Positions 1 through 7,845 are shown, counted from the stretch's first letter. The stretch: DNA of 64,000 bases from Massilia rhizosphaerae (GCF_016093545.1 NZ_JADKYX010000011.1:62001-126000), one strand, 5' to 3'. Translations and numbers: made by a program. Notes: generated by a model not told the origin, from the sequence alone.

Positions 1-41
1 CGCAATGTAACGTGTTGCCCCGTTTGCGGCAAGTAGAGTTC

Positions 42-144
42 TGCACACATTCTGTGGATAAAATTGTGCGCAAGGCGGACCGGAGGCGCTAAGTGCCTTG
101 ATTCTTAAGGGATATTTTTCCGTGCATAAAAACGCGGCACGGCA
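42..144. repeat. 103-bp perfect direct repeat, copy 1
   Basis: Every base from 42 to 144 recurs at 1839-1941. The unit opens with a CACA...TGTGGATAA core (DnaA-box-like, 53-61), followed by ATTGTGCGCAAGG, CTAAGTG, TTGATT and an AT-rich stretch. It lies just beyond the 3' end of the leftward PAAR-Tae4 cassette, so the cassette is bracketed by identical sequence. The first 41 bases of the window hold nothing I can identify. Confidence 0.95.
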
Positions 145-185
145 CCTCGGGGCAGCCTCTGTGGCGATGCACGCCCCATTCGTTT

Positions 186-503
186 TCAGAGCAGGTAGCC
201 GGCTAGGTAGAACGCGATGGTGGAAACGACTGCGACGCCGGAAAGCACAGCCCACTCGCGCAGCGACAGGCGTTTCCATCCCACCGCGTTCAGTAGCCCG
301 AACAGAAGCGCGGGGCCAAATAGGGTCGCAGAGAGTTGCACGTACGTCGCCAGGCTCGTAGGGCAGTGCTCCAGGTCGGAACAATCGTTGGTCGGCACAT
401 GACTGGGAATCGGCCAGTTCAAACGGCTAAACACGTAAAGACAAAGCCACGAAAGCATCAGCCCGAAGACGATTCCGGAAAAACCCGCAGCCAAACGCTT
501 CAC
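186..503 (-). CDS. small membrane protein, candidate immunity protein for Tae4
   Basis: This 105-residue protein starts at a GTG that overlaps the Tae4 stop codon (GTGA), so the two are translationally coupled. Three hydrophobic segments are visible, at about residues 5-25, 58-75 and 84-104. A polar loop between the first two holds two cysteines (DCSDLEHC). By position it should protect against the upstream amidase. However, classical Tai4 immunity proteins are soluble periplasmic proteins with a signal peptide, whereas this one looks like a three-pass inner-membrane protein. I do not recognise the family. The immunity role is inferred only from gene order. Confidence 0.6.
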   Translation of the reverse strand: MKRLAAGFSGIVFGLMLSWLCLYVFSRLNWPIPSHVPTNDCSDLEHCPTSLATYVQLSATLFGPALLFGLLNAVGWKRLSLREWAVLSGVAVVSTIAFYLAGYLL

Positions 504-1126
504 TTAACCTCCCAGAACAGGATTTGACGGGATTTACCCAGATCGGAGTAAAAGTTGTCTTGCCCACCTCGAAGCCGGTCAAAGATGTTCGGCACATGGT
601 TAATTCCCAGCCTGAACCGCAAGAAGGACTCGACTGAAGGCGTGAGAGTGTTCTTGTTCCATAAGTCGATATGGTCGCCACTGAGACGGCTTGTGGCCTC
701 ACCTGGCCGGTGCCAGTATCCATGAAAAAAAACAATTCCAGTTCGCCCAGCGAGCAAGCCCTTCCAATTTTCCCCCGTCACTTCCTCCGGTTGGGTTGGC
801 AGACCACAAAACGGCTGCAAGGCCAGCCACTTCGCCAACTCTTGCGCACGAACAGCAACAGGCTTGCCCTCTATCAACATTCGATCGGGTCCACGGTACG
901 ACTTCATTGCAACGCCGACTTTATGCAGTGTCAAGCTGACTCGGATGGCACATTGATTTTCAAAACCAAATGGAATCTTGCCTGACTTTGGATCACGGTA
1001 AGGGTCGCCGGTCACGTAGTTTTCCCAAAGATCGGAAAATTGCACCGCAGGAACGTCAATCTTGCACACCGAGTCCTTGACCGTGTTTGTTCTCACCTTG
1101 GCGTGTTGTACAAGCGTTTTGGTCAT
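500..1126 (-). CDS. tae4: T6SS amidase effector Tae4
   Basis: Tae4 enzymes are NlpC/P60-like amidases, delivered by T6SS, that cut peptidoglycan peptide stems in the target periplasm. The 208-residue protein has the family hallmarks: an N-terminal LWENY...GDPY segment (residues 33-43), the nucleophile in ENQCAIR (Cys59), and the base in SGDHIDLWN (His152, with Asp154 nearby), followed by a conserved C-terminal region. I chose the ATG at 1126 because it overlaps the PAAR stop (ATGA) and has a GGGAGG-type ribosome site; an upstream extension would read back into PAAR. There is no signal peptide, as expected for cargo loaded on a PAAR/VgrG tip. The effector call is strong; the exact cleavage site is inferred from the family. 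Confidence 0.9.
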   Translation of the reverse strand: MTKTLVQHAKVRTNTVKDSVCKIDVPAVQFSDLWENYVTGDPYRDPKSGKIPFGFENQCAIRVSLTLHKVGVAMKSYRGPDRMLIEGKPVAVRAQELAKWLALQPFCGLPTQPEEVTGENWKGLLAGRTGIVFFHGYWHRPGEATSRLSGDHIDLWNKNTLTPSVESFLRFRLGINHVPNIFDRLRGGQDNFYSDLGKSRQILFWEVK

Positions 1127-1674
1127 GCTGCCATCCCTCCCATCCTCGCAAGAGCTTCGTCTCCCCAATAAACGACGTATTCATCTTCGCCGCCGGTATC
1201 AATACGCGGCAACAATCCATCAGTTTCGGTACGCCCTGAGAACGTGCGCCCGTCCAATGTCTCGACGTAGTAGGGAACGCCGTGAATGGGCGGCGAGACA
1301 AGTTGCGCCCTTTCGTCGTACGTATCCCGCGATGGCTCGGGTGACTTGACCGGTGCCCACTCTCCATCGGCAGTAAGAAGATGCTTTTCCGCGATCTCTG
1401 CGCCACTCTCATTGCCGACGCCATCAATGTCATTAAGGGTGGAATAACACGGGCATCCACTGCTTGACTTCATGCCGTGAATCACCCGCGGACGGCCGTT
1501 GGCCAGCATCGAGCGCATGAATCCCTCAGCTATCACACAACCCTTGCGACACGAGATGCGCGCGCCTTGAAAGGCATAAGCCCGTCCCCGGCCAATACAT
1601 GTCTGGTCGCCCTCGGCCACCGTACCACCACAAGCTGTTTGGTCACCCTCACGAATCCATCCGATGATCTTCAT
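1123..1674 (-). CDS. PAAR-domain T6SS spike-tip protein
   Basis: Residues 1-90 form a PAAR domain, the cone that caps a VgrG spike: an opening GWIREGDQTACGGTV, a second GDQT turn, and the Cys/His pattern (RISCRKGC, later VIHG and CPCYST) expected to hold the metal. A C-terminal extension of about 90 residues (ending EYVVYWGDEALARMGG) is not recognised; it may be an adaptor for the adjacent Tae4. I chose the ATG at 1674 over an upstream start because a GGGAGA site precedes it. Length is 183 residues. It is the first gene of a three-gene overlapping operon. No vgrG lies in the window, so the spike partner must be elsewhere. Confidence 0.85.
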   Translation of the reverse strand: MKIIGWIREGDQTACGGTVAEGDQTCIGRGRAYAFQGARISCRKGCVIAEGFMRSMLANGRPRVIHGMKSSSGCPCYSTLNDIDGVGNESGAEIAEKHLLTADGEWAPVKSPEPSRDTYDERAQLVSPPIHGVPYYVETLDGRTFSGRTETDGLLPRIDTGGEDEYVVYWGDEALARMGGMAA

Positions 1675-1774
1675 GCATGATCTCCCATCTGTGGTTTGCA
1701 GCCGCGATGCGCGACTCAACGTCGAGGATTTCGGCCGTCGTGGGCGATTATCCTGCACATGACACGAGGACTTG

Positions 1775-1803
1775 ATAAAAGAACATTGATTCTAGTCTAT
1801 CAA
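1775..1803 (-). promoter_or_regulatory. possible promoter for the PAAR-Tae4 operon
   Basis: On the minus strand, TTGATA (1798-1803) is followed after 17 nt by TTTTAT (1775-1780). The -35 is good but the -10 matches only four of six positions. It lies about 100 nt upstream of the PAAR start and inside the region bounded by the two direct repeats, so the cassette could carry its own promoter. Motif match only. Confidence 0.35.
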
Positions 1804-1838
1804 CCATCGAGTGATGAATATGTCAGAAGAGCAATTTT

Positions 1839-1941
1839 TGCACACATTCTGTGGATAAAATTGTGCGCAAGGCGGACCGGAGGCGCTAAGTGCCTTGATT
1901 CTTAAGGGATATTTTTCCGTGCATAAAAACGCGGCACGGCA
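1839..1941. repeat. 103-bp perfect direct repeat, copy 2 (first unit of the array)
   Basis: Identical to 42-144 and in the same orientation, with the DnaA-box-like TGTGGATAA at 1850-1858. The repeat begins about 165 bp upstream of the PAAR start. Together the two copies delimit an ~1.7-kb cassette. Copy 2 continues into the series of degenerate copies listed next. Confidence 0.95.
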
Positions 1942-2830
1942 AGGCACGGCACGGGCAACGTCCCCGACCGGAAACCTCGCGATGAGCGAGGACGGGCTGG
2001 CGCTGTAGTTGCCCACAATTTCTGTGGATAAATTTGTGAGAAATCAGCTTTCCAAACGGTAAGTATTTGATTTTACTCACGGAAATTTTCGAGTCCAAAA
2101 AATAGGCAGGATTGCGCGCGACTACACCGCCGGCCGCCCCTGCCCTTCTGCACATTTTTTGTGGACAAAATTGTGCGCAAACGCACAAACCTTACCCTAA
2201 GCGGTTGATTTGCAAGGAAAAGGTTGACCCGCCCATTTTTTGAGCACCCGGGCTTGTCCCGCCCCGACATTCCGCAGAGCGGGACTTTTCACACAAACTG
2301 TGGAAAAGATTGTGTGCAAGCGCATCGTTCGCATCCCAACTGTTTGATTTCACTCAGGATTCATCTTCAAGCCCAATTTTTGAGCAGGTCCGTCCCGTGC
2401 CCAGCGCCGCCCGGGAGCGACGACGTATTCCCGACCGCACGGCGGCTGGGTTATAGTCGCGTCCTCCGAAAAGGCATCGGGCGCCGGTTCGGGCCATGCC
2501 GGTCTTCTTCACAAATTTTGTGGAAAAGATTGTGAGCAAGGCCTTTGTTCCGACACAAAGTGTTTGAATTTAAACGGAATTCTTGCCGTGCAGATTTTTT
2601 AAGCAGGACGCTTCACGTGCCCCGGGCGGCCGCTCACCTGGGCTGGACATTCAACTGTTCACATAAACTGTGGAAAACGATGTGTGCAAGGGCCGGAACA
2701 GCGGCCTAAGTGTTTGATTGCTCAAGAAAAATATATGCACGCTGAATTCGGAGGCAGTGCCGGGTTGGCCACTTTCGCACACATTCTGTGGATAAGATTG
2801 TGGCCAAGTACTCGAAGATGTACTCAAGCC
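1942..2830. repeat. array of six degenerate ~90-bp repeats with DnaA-box-like cores, no genes
   Basis: Six further units follow copy 2, with cores at 2023 (TGTGGATAA), 2160 (TGTGGACAA), 2299, 2519 and 2669 (TGTGGAAAA) and 2787 (TGTGGATAA). Each core is preceded by CACA and followed by ATTGTG or a close variant and, in most units, by GCAAG. About 20 nt later most units show AAGTGTTTGATT or a variant, and several end in an AT-rich tract with TTTTTNAGCA. GC-rich unique spacers separate the units, giving a period of about 118-220 bp. Some spacers can form hairpins (GTCCCGC...GCGGGAC near 2255-2284). I see no credible coding sequence. The last unit lies about 200 bp before xseA. Confidence 0.85.
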
Positions 2831-2990
2831 ATTGATCCATAAGACAATTTGCTTGCTGCATCGAAATCAGGCAGCAAGGTTTTACGTTAAAAATCAGGCG
2901 TTTACAAAAACTATTTGTCGTTTTACTGCAGATGCGCCAGTGACTGCGCATAACCATGTTTTTGTGGACAGTTCAACCCAGCTTATCCCT

Positions 2991-4352
2991 ATGTTCCCTA
3001 CCGAAGACGCCGATCCGGCCTATGCCGCCCCGCCCGTACTGACCGTCACGGCCCTCAACCAGCAGGTCGCGCGCCTGTTGGAACGCACGTTTCCCCTCGT
3101 CTGGATCGGCGGCGAGATTTCGAATTTCACGCGGGCCGCGTCCGGGCACTGGTATTTCACGCTGAAGGACGACGCGGCCCAGGTGCGGGCCGTCATGTTC
3201 CGCGGCCGCGCCCAGTACGCCGGCTTCACGCCGCGCGAGGGCGACAAGGTCGAGGTGCGCGCCCTCGTCACGCTATACGGCGCGCGGGGCGATTACCAGA
3301 TCAACGTCGAGGCGATCCGCCGGGCCGGCGTGGGCGCGCTGTACGAAGCCTTCATGCGCCTCAAGGAGAAGCTGGGCGCCGAAGGCCTGTTCGACGAAGC
3401 CCGCAAGCGGCCGCTGCCCCTGTTCGCGCGCACGGTCGGCATCGTCACCAGCCCGCAGGCGGCCGCGCTGCGCGACGTGTTGACCGCGCTCAAGCGGCGC
3501 GTGCCGCACGTGCGCGTCGTGCTGTACCCGGCGCCCGTGCAAGGCCAGCTGGCTGCGCAAAAGATCGCCGAAGCCATTGCCGTCGCCTCGCACCGGCGCG
3601 AAGTGGACGTGCTGGTCGTCTGTCGCGGCGGCGGCTCGATCGAGGATTTGTGGAGCTTCAACGAGGAAGCCGTCGCGCGCGCGATCGCCGCGTGCAGCAT
3701 GCCCGTGATCTCGGGCGTCGGTCACGAGACGGACTTCACCATCGCCGACTTCGCCGCCGACCTGCGCGCCGCCACGCCGACGGCCGCCGCCGAGCTGGCC
3801 GCGACGGCGCGTGCCGACTGGCTGGCGTCGCTGCAGGCGGACGCCGGCGAACTGCGCCGGGCAATGGGCCGCGTCCTGTCCGACGCCAGCCAGGGCCTGG
3901 ACAGCCTGTCGCGCCGCCTGCTCAGCCCATCCAGCCAGATCGCCCATCAGCGCCTGAAACTTCTCGGCATGGCCAGCAGTCTCACGCATGCGGTGCGGCT
4001 GCCGGTGAACCGCCACGGCGTGCTGCTGGCGCAATTGCAGCAACGGTGGGCCCGCCATCGGCCGGACTGGAGCGGACTGCGCACGCGGCTGGAATCCGAC
4101 CGGCGCCACCTGACGGCGAGCGTAGTCAGCCAATTGCGCGCGCGGCGCGAAGCGCTGAACGCCTTGGCCGCGCAGCTCGAACTGCTGAACCCGCAGCGCA
4201 CGCTGGAGCGCGGCTATGCGATCGTCAGCAACGCGAAGGGAAAGATTTTGCACGCGCCGGGGCAGATCAAGCCGCGCGACGTATTGCGCATCCGGCTGGC
4301 GGAAGGCAGCGCGGAAGTCAGCGTGGCCGGCGTGCAGGATTTACTGGAATGA
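2991..4352 (+). CDS. xseA: exodeoxyribonuclease VII large subunit
   Basis: XseA is the large subunit of exonuclease VII, which with several XseB subunits degrades single-stranded DNA to oligonucleotides in the cytoplasm. The 453-residue product has the usual length. An N-terminal OB-fold (about residues 10-110, with VWIGGEISNF and HWYFTLKD) is followed by the catalytic core: GIVTSPQAAALRD, CRGGGSIEDLWSFNEE, and SGVGHETDFTIADF with the conserved TPTAAAE. A long arginine- and leucine-rich helical region precedes the C-terminal ERGYAIV segment. The frame stays open upstream to 2832, but I chose the ATG at 2991 because homology (LTVTALNQ) begins soon after it; the upstream codons translate the repeat-array edge. 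sodB follows downstream. Confidence 0.95.
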   Translation: MFPTEDADPAYAAPPVLTVTALNQQVARLLERTFPLVWIGGEISNFTRAASGHWYFTLKDDAAQVRAVMFRGRAQYAGFTPREGDKVEVRALVTLYGARGDYQINVEAIRRAGVGALYEAFMRLKEKLGAEGLFDEARKRPLPLFARTVGIVTSPQAAALRDVLTALKRRVPHVRVVLYPAPVQGQLAAQKIAEAIAVASHRREVDVLVVCRGGGSIEDLWSFNEEAVARAIAACSMPVISGVGHETDFTIADFAADLRAATPTAAAELAATARADWLASLQADAGELRRAMGRVLSDASQGLDSLSRRLLSPSSQIAHQRLKLLGMASSLTHAVRLPVNRHGVLLAQLQQRWARHRPDWSGLRTRLESDRRHLTASVVSQLRARREALNALAAQLELLNPQRTLERGYAIVSNAKGKILHAPGQIKPRDVLRIRLAEGSAEVSVAGVQDLLE

Positions 4353-4478
4353 CAACATGATGATTTCGCAAAGCCATATCTGCAACGTTTACGCATCCGG
4401 TTTAGAATAAGCGCCCGAATTGATGTACCGCAGAGACTTTTTGAAATAGTCTCCCGTCAACTTACCAAGGAACAAGAC

Positions 4479-5057
4479 ATGGAACATACCCTGCCCCCAC
4501 TGCCGTACGCGAAGGATGCCCTGCAGCCGCACATCTCGGCCGAGACGCTGGAATACCACTACGGCAAGCACCATCAGGCCTACGTCACGAACCTGAACAA
4601 CCTGATCAAGGGCACCGAGTTCGAAAACCTGTCGCTGGAAGACATCATCAAGAAATCGCAGGGCGGCGTTTTCAATAACTCGGCCCAGGTGTGGAACCAC
4701 ACCTTCTTCTGGAACTGCATGACCCCGAACGGCGGCGGCGCGCCGAGCGGCGCGGTCGCGGATGCGATCAACGCCAAGTGGGGCTCGTTCGACAAGTTCA
4801 AGGAAGAGTTCCAGAAATCGGCCGTCGGCAACTTCGGTTCGGGCTGGACCTGGCTGGTCAAGAAGACGGACGGCACCGTCGACATCGTCAACACGTCGAA
4901 CGCCGCCACTCCGCTGACCACCGAGAACAAGCCGCTGCTGACCTGCGACGTGTGGGAACACGCCTACTACATCGACTACCGCAATGCCCGTCCGAAATTC
5001 GTCGAGGCATGGTGGAACGTCGTCAACTGGGACTTCGTGAACAAGAACTTCGCGTAA
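4479..5057 (+). CDS. sodB: superoxide dismutase, Fe type
   Basis: Converts superoxide to oxygen and hydrogen peroxide in the cytoplasm. The 192-residue length is typical of SodB. All metal ligands are present: His27 (EYHYGKHH), His74 (QVWNHTFFW), Asp157 and His161 (CDVWEHAYY). Gln70 in the NNSAQVWNH motif occupies the position characteristic of iron rather than manganese enzymes. There is no signal peptide. A ribosome site (AAGGAACAAG) precedes the ATG. The gap to xseA is about 125 bp, so an own promoter is likely. Confidence 0.97.
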   Translation: MEHTLPPLPYAKDALQPHISAETLEYHYGKHHQAYVTNLNNLIKGTEFENLSLEDIIKKSQGGVFNNSAQVWNHTFFWNCMTPNGGGAPSGAVADAINAKWGSFDKFKEEFQKSAVGNFGSGWTWLVKKTDGTVDIVNTSNAATPLTTENKPLLTCDVWEHAYYIDYRNARPKFVEAWWNVVNWDFVNKNFA

Positions 5058-5112
5058 TCCGCGGTTCGCCGTTTCGGCCTGATCGGGTCCGCAGCGGCCC
5101 GATCATGCACGC

Positions 5113-5134
5113 ACAGCCCGCCTCGGCGGGCTGT
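5113..5134. terminator. hairpin between convergent sodB and the Spy-like gene
   Basis: A near-perfect inverted repeat, ACAGCCCGCC and GGCGGGCTGT separated by TC, lies between two convergent genes. The uridine run after it is poor on both strands (TTTAC on the plus side), so it may be only a moderate terminator. Confidence 0.55.
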
Positions 5135-5156
5135 GGCCGTTTACTCACTTGCTCGC

Positions 5157-5651
5157 TCACCTGCTCGCCTGGCTGAGCTGTTGCCGCTGCTGCGGCGTCA
5201 GTACGCCGTCGACCTGTTTCTGTGCGTCGAGCATGTTCTCGAACATCTGGCGGTGGACTTTTTCGGCCGCCGCGTAGGCGTTGCGGGCCGCCTGCTCATC
5301 GAATTTTCCGTCGCGGTAGAACGCCGCGGACTGCATGGTGTCGTGCATCCGGTCCATCAGCGCAAACTGTTTTTCCCGCAGATTCCGGTGGATGGCGTAG
5401 ATCTTGTCGCTCTGTGCCTTCGTCAGGTCGAGGTTGCCGTATCCCCCGCCCATCATGCCCGGCCCCCAGCCGCCCATGCCCCAGCCTCCCATGCCCCAGC
5501 CGCCCATCATGGCGCCGTGATTCCAGCCCCTCGCGGACGCCGCGCCTTTCCGCTCCGGTGCGGAACTTTGACGGGCGGATGCCGGGGCTTGCCACCACAG
5601 TGACGACAAGAGGAGCGCCGCGAGCGACACTGCCGTGAAATGTTTTTTCAT
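5157..5651 (-). CDS. Spy/CpxP-like periplasmic protein
   Basis: A 164-residue exported protein: a signal peptide (residues 1-26, cleavage near ASA/RQ) is followed by a low-complexity Gly/Met/Trp stretch with two GGWGMGGWGMG-like repeats (about residues 50-70). A helical domain follows, with a diverged LT..Q element at LDLTKAQSDKI and a clear LTPQQRQQL near the C-terminus, both typical of the Spy/CpxP/zinc-resistance superfamily. Members bind unfolded proteins or sense envelope and metal stress. The Met-rich loop could bind copper or another soft metal, but that is inference. It is divergent from the sulfur operon and shares its promoter region. Confidence 0.75.
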   Translation of the reverse strand: MKKHFTAVSLAALLLSSLWWQAPASARQSSAPERKGAASARGWNHGAMMGGWGMGGWGMGGWGPGMMGGGYGNLDLTKAQSDKIYAIHRNLREKQFALMDRMHDTMQSAAFYRDGKFDEQAARNAYAAAEKVHRQMFENMLDAQKQVDGVLTPQQRQQLSQASR

Positions 5652-5753
5652 GATGGCCTCGCTATTGTTCTGTCAATGAAAAGTAGATTGCGAAACGCCG
5701 GAATGGTTCACCCCCGCCGGCGGCGAAGGCCGGCGCGCCGCGCCGCGCAAACA

Positions 5754-5787
5754 ATCTATTGAAATATAGATCGTCAAAACATATAAT
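5754..5787 (+). promoter_or_regulatory. sigma70-type promoter overlapped by a palindromic operator
   Basis: TTGAAA (5759-5764) and TATAAT (5782-5787) are separated by exactly 17 nt. The inverted repeat ATCTAT-N6-ATAGAT (5754-5771) covers the -35 element. An ArsR-family repressor is encoded immediately downstream, so this is a good candidate autoregulatory operator. Binding is inferred. Confidence 0.7.
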
Positions 5788-5823
5788 GTGTTCGAGTAGA
5801 TTTTATTCCAGGGAGGCCACGCG

Positions 5824-6165
5824 GTGGCGCACGATCAAGACAAGTTCGATTTACAGGAGATGCAGGCGGCGGCCGCCCGCGCCTGCTCGCTGCTGAAGAC
5901 GCTCGGCAACGCCGACCGCCTGCTGTTGCTGTGCCAGCTGACGCAAGGCGAGTTCTGCGTGAGCGAGCTCGAGTCGACGCTGGGCATCCAGCAACCCACG
6001 CTGTCCCAGCAACTGGGGGTGCTGCGCGAAGAAAAACTGGTGAGCACGCGGCGCGAAGGCAAGCAGATCTATTACAGCCTGGCCAGCAAGGAAGCCACGG
6101 CGGTGATGCAGGTCCTGTATCAACTCTATTGCGTCAAGCAACCGGGAGAAAACGATGGCAATTGA
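5824..6165 (+). CDS. ArsR-family regulator, BigR/SqrR-like sulfur sensor
   Basis: A 113-residue winged-helix repressor. The ArsR fold is clear: LLKTLGNADRLLLLCQL, then CVSELESTLGIQQPTLSQQLGVLREEKLVSTRREGKQ broken by the recognition helix (PTLSQQL), then the YYSL wing. There are cysteines at the start (ACSLL), in GEFCVSE and near the C-terminus (YQLYCVKQ). BigR and SqrR sense persulfides through a disulfide between two cysteines. The downstream genes are those BigR controls in other bacteria, which supports the assignment. The start is a GTG with a GGGAGG site. It overlaps the next gene by 11 nt. Metal-sensing ArsR motifs (ELCVCDL) are absent. Confidence 0.8.
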   Translation: MAHDQDKFDLQEMQAAAARACSLLKTLGNADRLLLLCQLTQGEFCVSELESTLGIQQPTLSQQLGVLREEKLVSTRREGKQIYYSLASKEATAVMQVLYQLYCVKQPGENDGN

Positions 6166-6586
6166 TTGGGCTCACTTCACCCCTTGGGCGTCGCTCGTGG
6201 GCGGCCTGCTGATCGGGCTTTCCGCCGCCGCCTTCGTGCTGTTCAACGGCCGGATCGCCGGCATCAGCGGCATCCTCGGCGGATTGCTGCGGCCAGCGCG
6301 CGGCGACGTGGCCTGGCGCGCCGCGTTCCTGGCCGGCCTGGTCGCGGCCCCGCTCGCCTACGCGCTGTTCGCGCCGTTGCCCGGCGTGCGCATCGACGCC
6401 GGCGCAAGGACGCTCGTCGCGGCGGGCCTGCTGGTGGGGCTCGGCACCCGGTACGGCTCGGGATGCACCAGCGGCCACGGCGTCTGCGGACTGTCGCGCC
6501 TGTCGCCGCGCTCCCTGGCCGCCACGGCCGCGTTCATGCTGGCCGGCTTCGTCACCGTATTCGTGCTGCGGCACATCATCGTTTGA
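6155..6586 (+). CDS. YeeE/YedE family membrane protein (PmpA-like)
   Basis: A 143-residue inner-membrane protein with four or five hydrophobic segments. The YeeE/YedE signature GTRYGSGCTSGHGVCGLSR lies at about residues 95-115 and contains two conserved cysteines; an FNGRIAGISGI segment is near residue 30. Larger YeeE proteins take up thiosulfate through such cysteines, and split half-size forms like this pair with the next gene. Its translation start lies inside the regulator gene, so expression is coupled. The substrate is inferred to be a reduced sulfur species. Confidence 0.85.
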   Translation: MAIDWAHFTPWASLVGGLLIGLSAAAFVLFNGRIAGISGILGGLLRPARGDVAWRAAFLAGLVAAPLAYALFAPLPGVRIDAGARTLVAAGLLVGLGTRYGSGCTSGHGVCGLSRLSPRSLAATAAFMLAGFVTVFVLRHIIV

Positions 6587-6596
6587 GGAGAACGCA

Positions 6597-7031
6597 ATGC
6601 ACATCGTCATGGCAGCCATCGTCGGCCTGGTCTTCGGCATCGGCCTCATCGTCTCCGGGATGACGAATCCCGCCAAGGTGCAGGGCTTCCTCGACCTGGC
6701 GGGCAATTGGGACCCCTCGCTGGCCTTCGTCATGGGCGGCGCGATCCTGGTCGGCCTGTTCGCCTTCCGTGCCGCCGGCAAGCGCAAACGCTCGCTGCTG
6801 GGCGACGCCATGTGCCTGCCCACCGCCACCCGCATCGACCGGCGCCTGGTGCTGGGCAGCCTGGCGTTCGGCGCCGGCTGGGGACTGGCCGGATTCTGCC
6901 CCGGCCCCGCCCTCGCCTCCCTCGCGACCGGCGGCGGCAAGGCCATTGTCTTCACCGGCGCCATGCTGGCCGGGATGGTCGTCTTCGAAGTGCTGGAACG
7001 CGCCCGCGCCGCGGTGCGGCGGCCGGCCTGA
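6597..7031 (+). CDS. YeeE/YedE family membrane protein (DUF6691, PmpB-like)
   Basis: The second half-size transporter-like protein, 144 residues, four hydrophobic segments. It shows GLIVSGMTNPAKVQGFLD near the N-terminus and GFCPGPALASL around residue 100, both typical of the family that pairs with the preceding gene. The start follows the previous stop by 10 nt, with a GAGGAG site. Together the pair probably forms one channel for sulfur compounds in the inner membrane. No catalytic role is evident. Confidence 0.85.
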   Translation: MHIVMAAIVGLVFGIGLIVSGMTNPAKVQGFLDLAGNWDPSLAFVMGGAILVGLFAFRAAGKRKRSLLGDAMCLPTATRIDRRLVLGSLAFGAGWGLAGFCPGPALASLATGGGKAIVFTGAMLAGMVVFEVLERARAAVRRPA

Positions 7032-7044
7032 ACGGAGAAGCGTC

Positions 7045-7845
7045 ATGTTGACATCGCTCGCACTCGGCCTCGCCGTCGGCCTGATCCTCGCGCTCACGGG
7101 GGCCGGCGGCGGCATCCTCGCGGTACCGCTGCTCATGTTCGGCACCCATATCGGCGTCGCCCAGGCCGGGCCGATCGGCCTGATGGCGGTCGGCATGGCG
7201 GCAGCCCTCGGCGCCTTCCTCGGATTGCGCATCGGCGTCGTGCGCTACCGCGCCGCCCTCCTCGTCGCCGTGACCGGGATGCTGTTTTCCCCGGCCGGGC
7301 TGTGGCTGGCCCACCGGATCGACAACCGCTGGCTCAGCGTGCTGTTCGCCGCGACCCTGCTGTACGTGGCCTTCAACACGTTCCGCAAGGCGCGCGGCGC
7401 CCAGGCCTGCGCGCCGGAGGCCGGTCCGCGGCCCCCCGTCTGCGTGCGCGGCGCCGACACCGGCCGCTTCATCTGGACGCGCCCCTGCGCCCGGGCGCTC
7501 ACGCTGTCCGGCTCCATCGCGGGCCTGCTGTCCGGCCTGCTGGGCGTCGGCGGCGGCTTCGTGATGGTCCCCGCGCTGCGGCGCTACACGGACCTGGCGA
7601 TGCAGTCCGCGGTGGCCACGTCGCTGGCCGTGATCGCGCTGATCTCGGCGTCCGGCGTCGTGGCGAGCGCCGCGAGCGGCACGCTCGCCTGGGGCATCGC
7701 CCTGCCCTTTTCGGCCGGCGCGCTGGCGGGCATGCTCGGCGGGCGGACGCTGTCGAACCGCCTGTCCAGCGCCCATCTGAACCGGGCGTTTGCCTCGGTA
7801 TCCGTCGTGGTGGCCCTCGGCATGATCGCCAAGGCCCTTGTCTAA
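7045..7845 (+). CDS. TauE/SafE (TSUP) family permease
   Basis: A 266-residue polytopic protein built from two homologous halves, each with a glycine-rich motif (LTGAGGGILAVPLL near residue 15 and GLLGVGGGFVMVPAL near residue 170). This duplicated pattern defines the TauE/SafE transporters, which export sulfite or sulfoacetate or move related anions. I chose the ATG at 7045, 14 nt after the previous stop with a GGAG site, because an upstream reading would run through the preceding gene. In this operon it probably removes sulfite produced by the downstream persulfide dioxygenase. Confidence 0.88.
   Translation: MLTSLALGLAVGLILALTGAGGGILAVPLLMFGTHIGVAQAGPIGLMAVGMAAALGAFLGLRIGVVRYRAALLVAVTGMLFSPAGLWLAHRIDNRWLSVLFAATLLYVAFNTFRKARGAQACAPEAGPRPPVCVRGADTGRFIWTRPCARALTLSGSIAGLLSGLLGVGGGFVMVPALRRYTDLAMQSAVATSLAVIALISASGVVASAASGTLAWGIALPFSAGALAGMLGGRTLSNRLSSAHLNRAFASVSVVVALGMIAKALV

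Noticed and set aside
42..1941. Integron cassette with attC sites
   Set aside because: No RYYYAAC/GTTRRRY pair or attC-like fold at the repeat ends and no integron integrase; the repeats are perfect and long instead.
1839..2830. CRISPR array
   Set aside because: Units are ~90 bp, degenerate and unevenly spaced (118-220 bp), with no cas genes; this does not fit a CRISPR.
1839..2830. Chromosomal replication origin
   Set aside because: Despite DnaA-box-like cores, none of dnaA, dnaN, rpmH, gidA or parAB is nearby and the neighbour is xseA. DnaA titration or another role is more plausible, and is reported as a finding instead.
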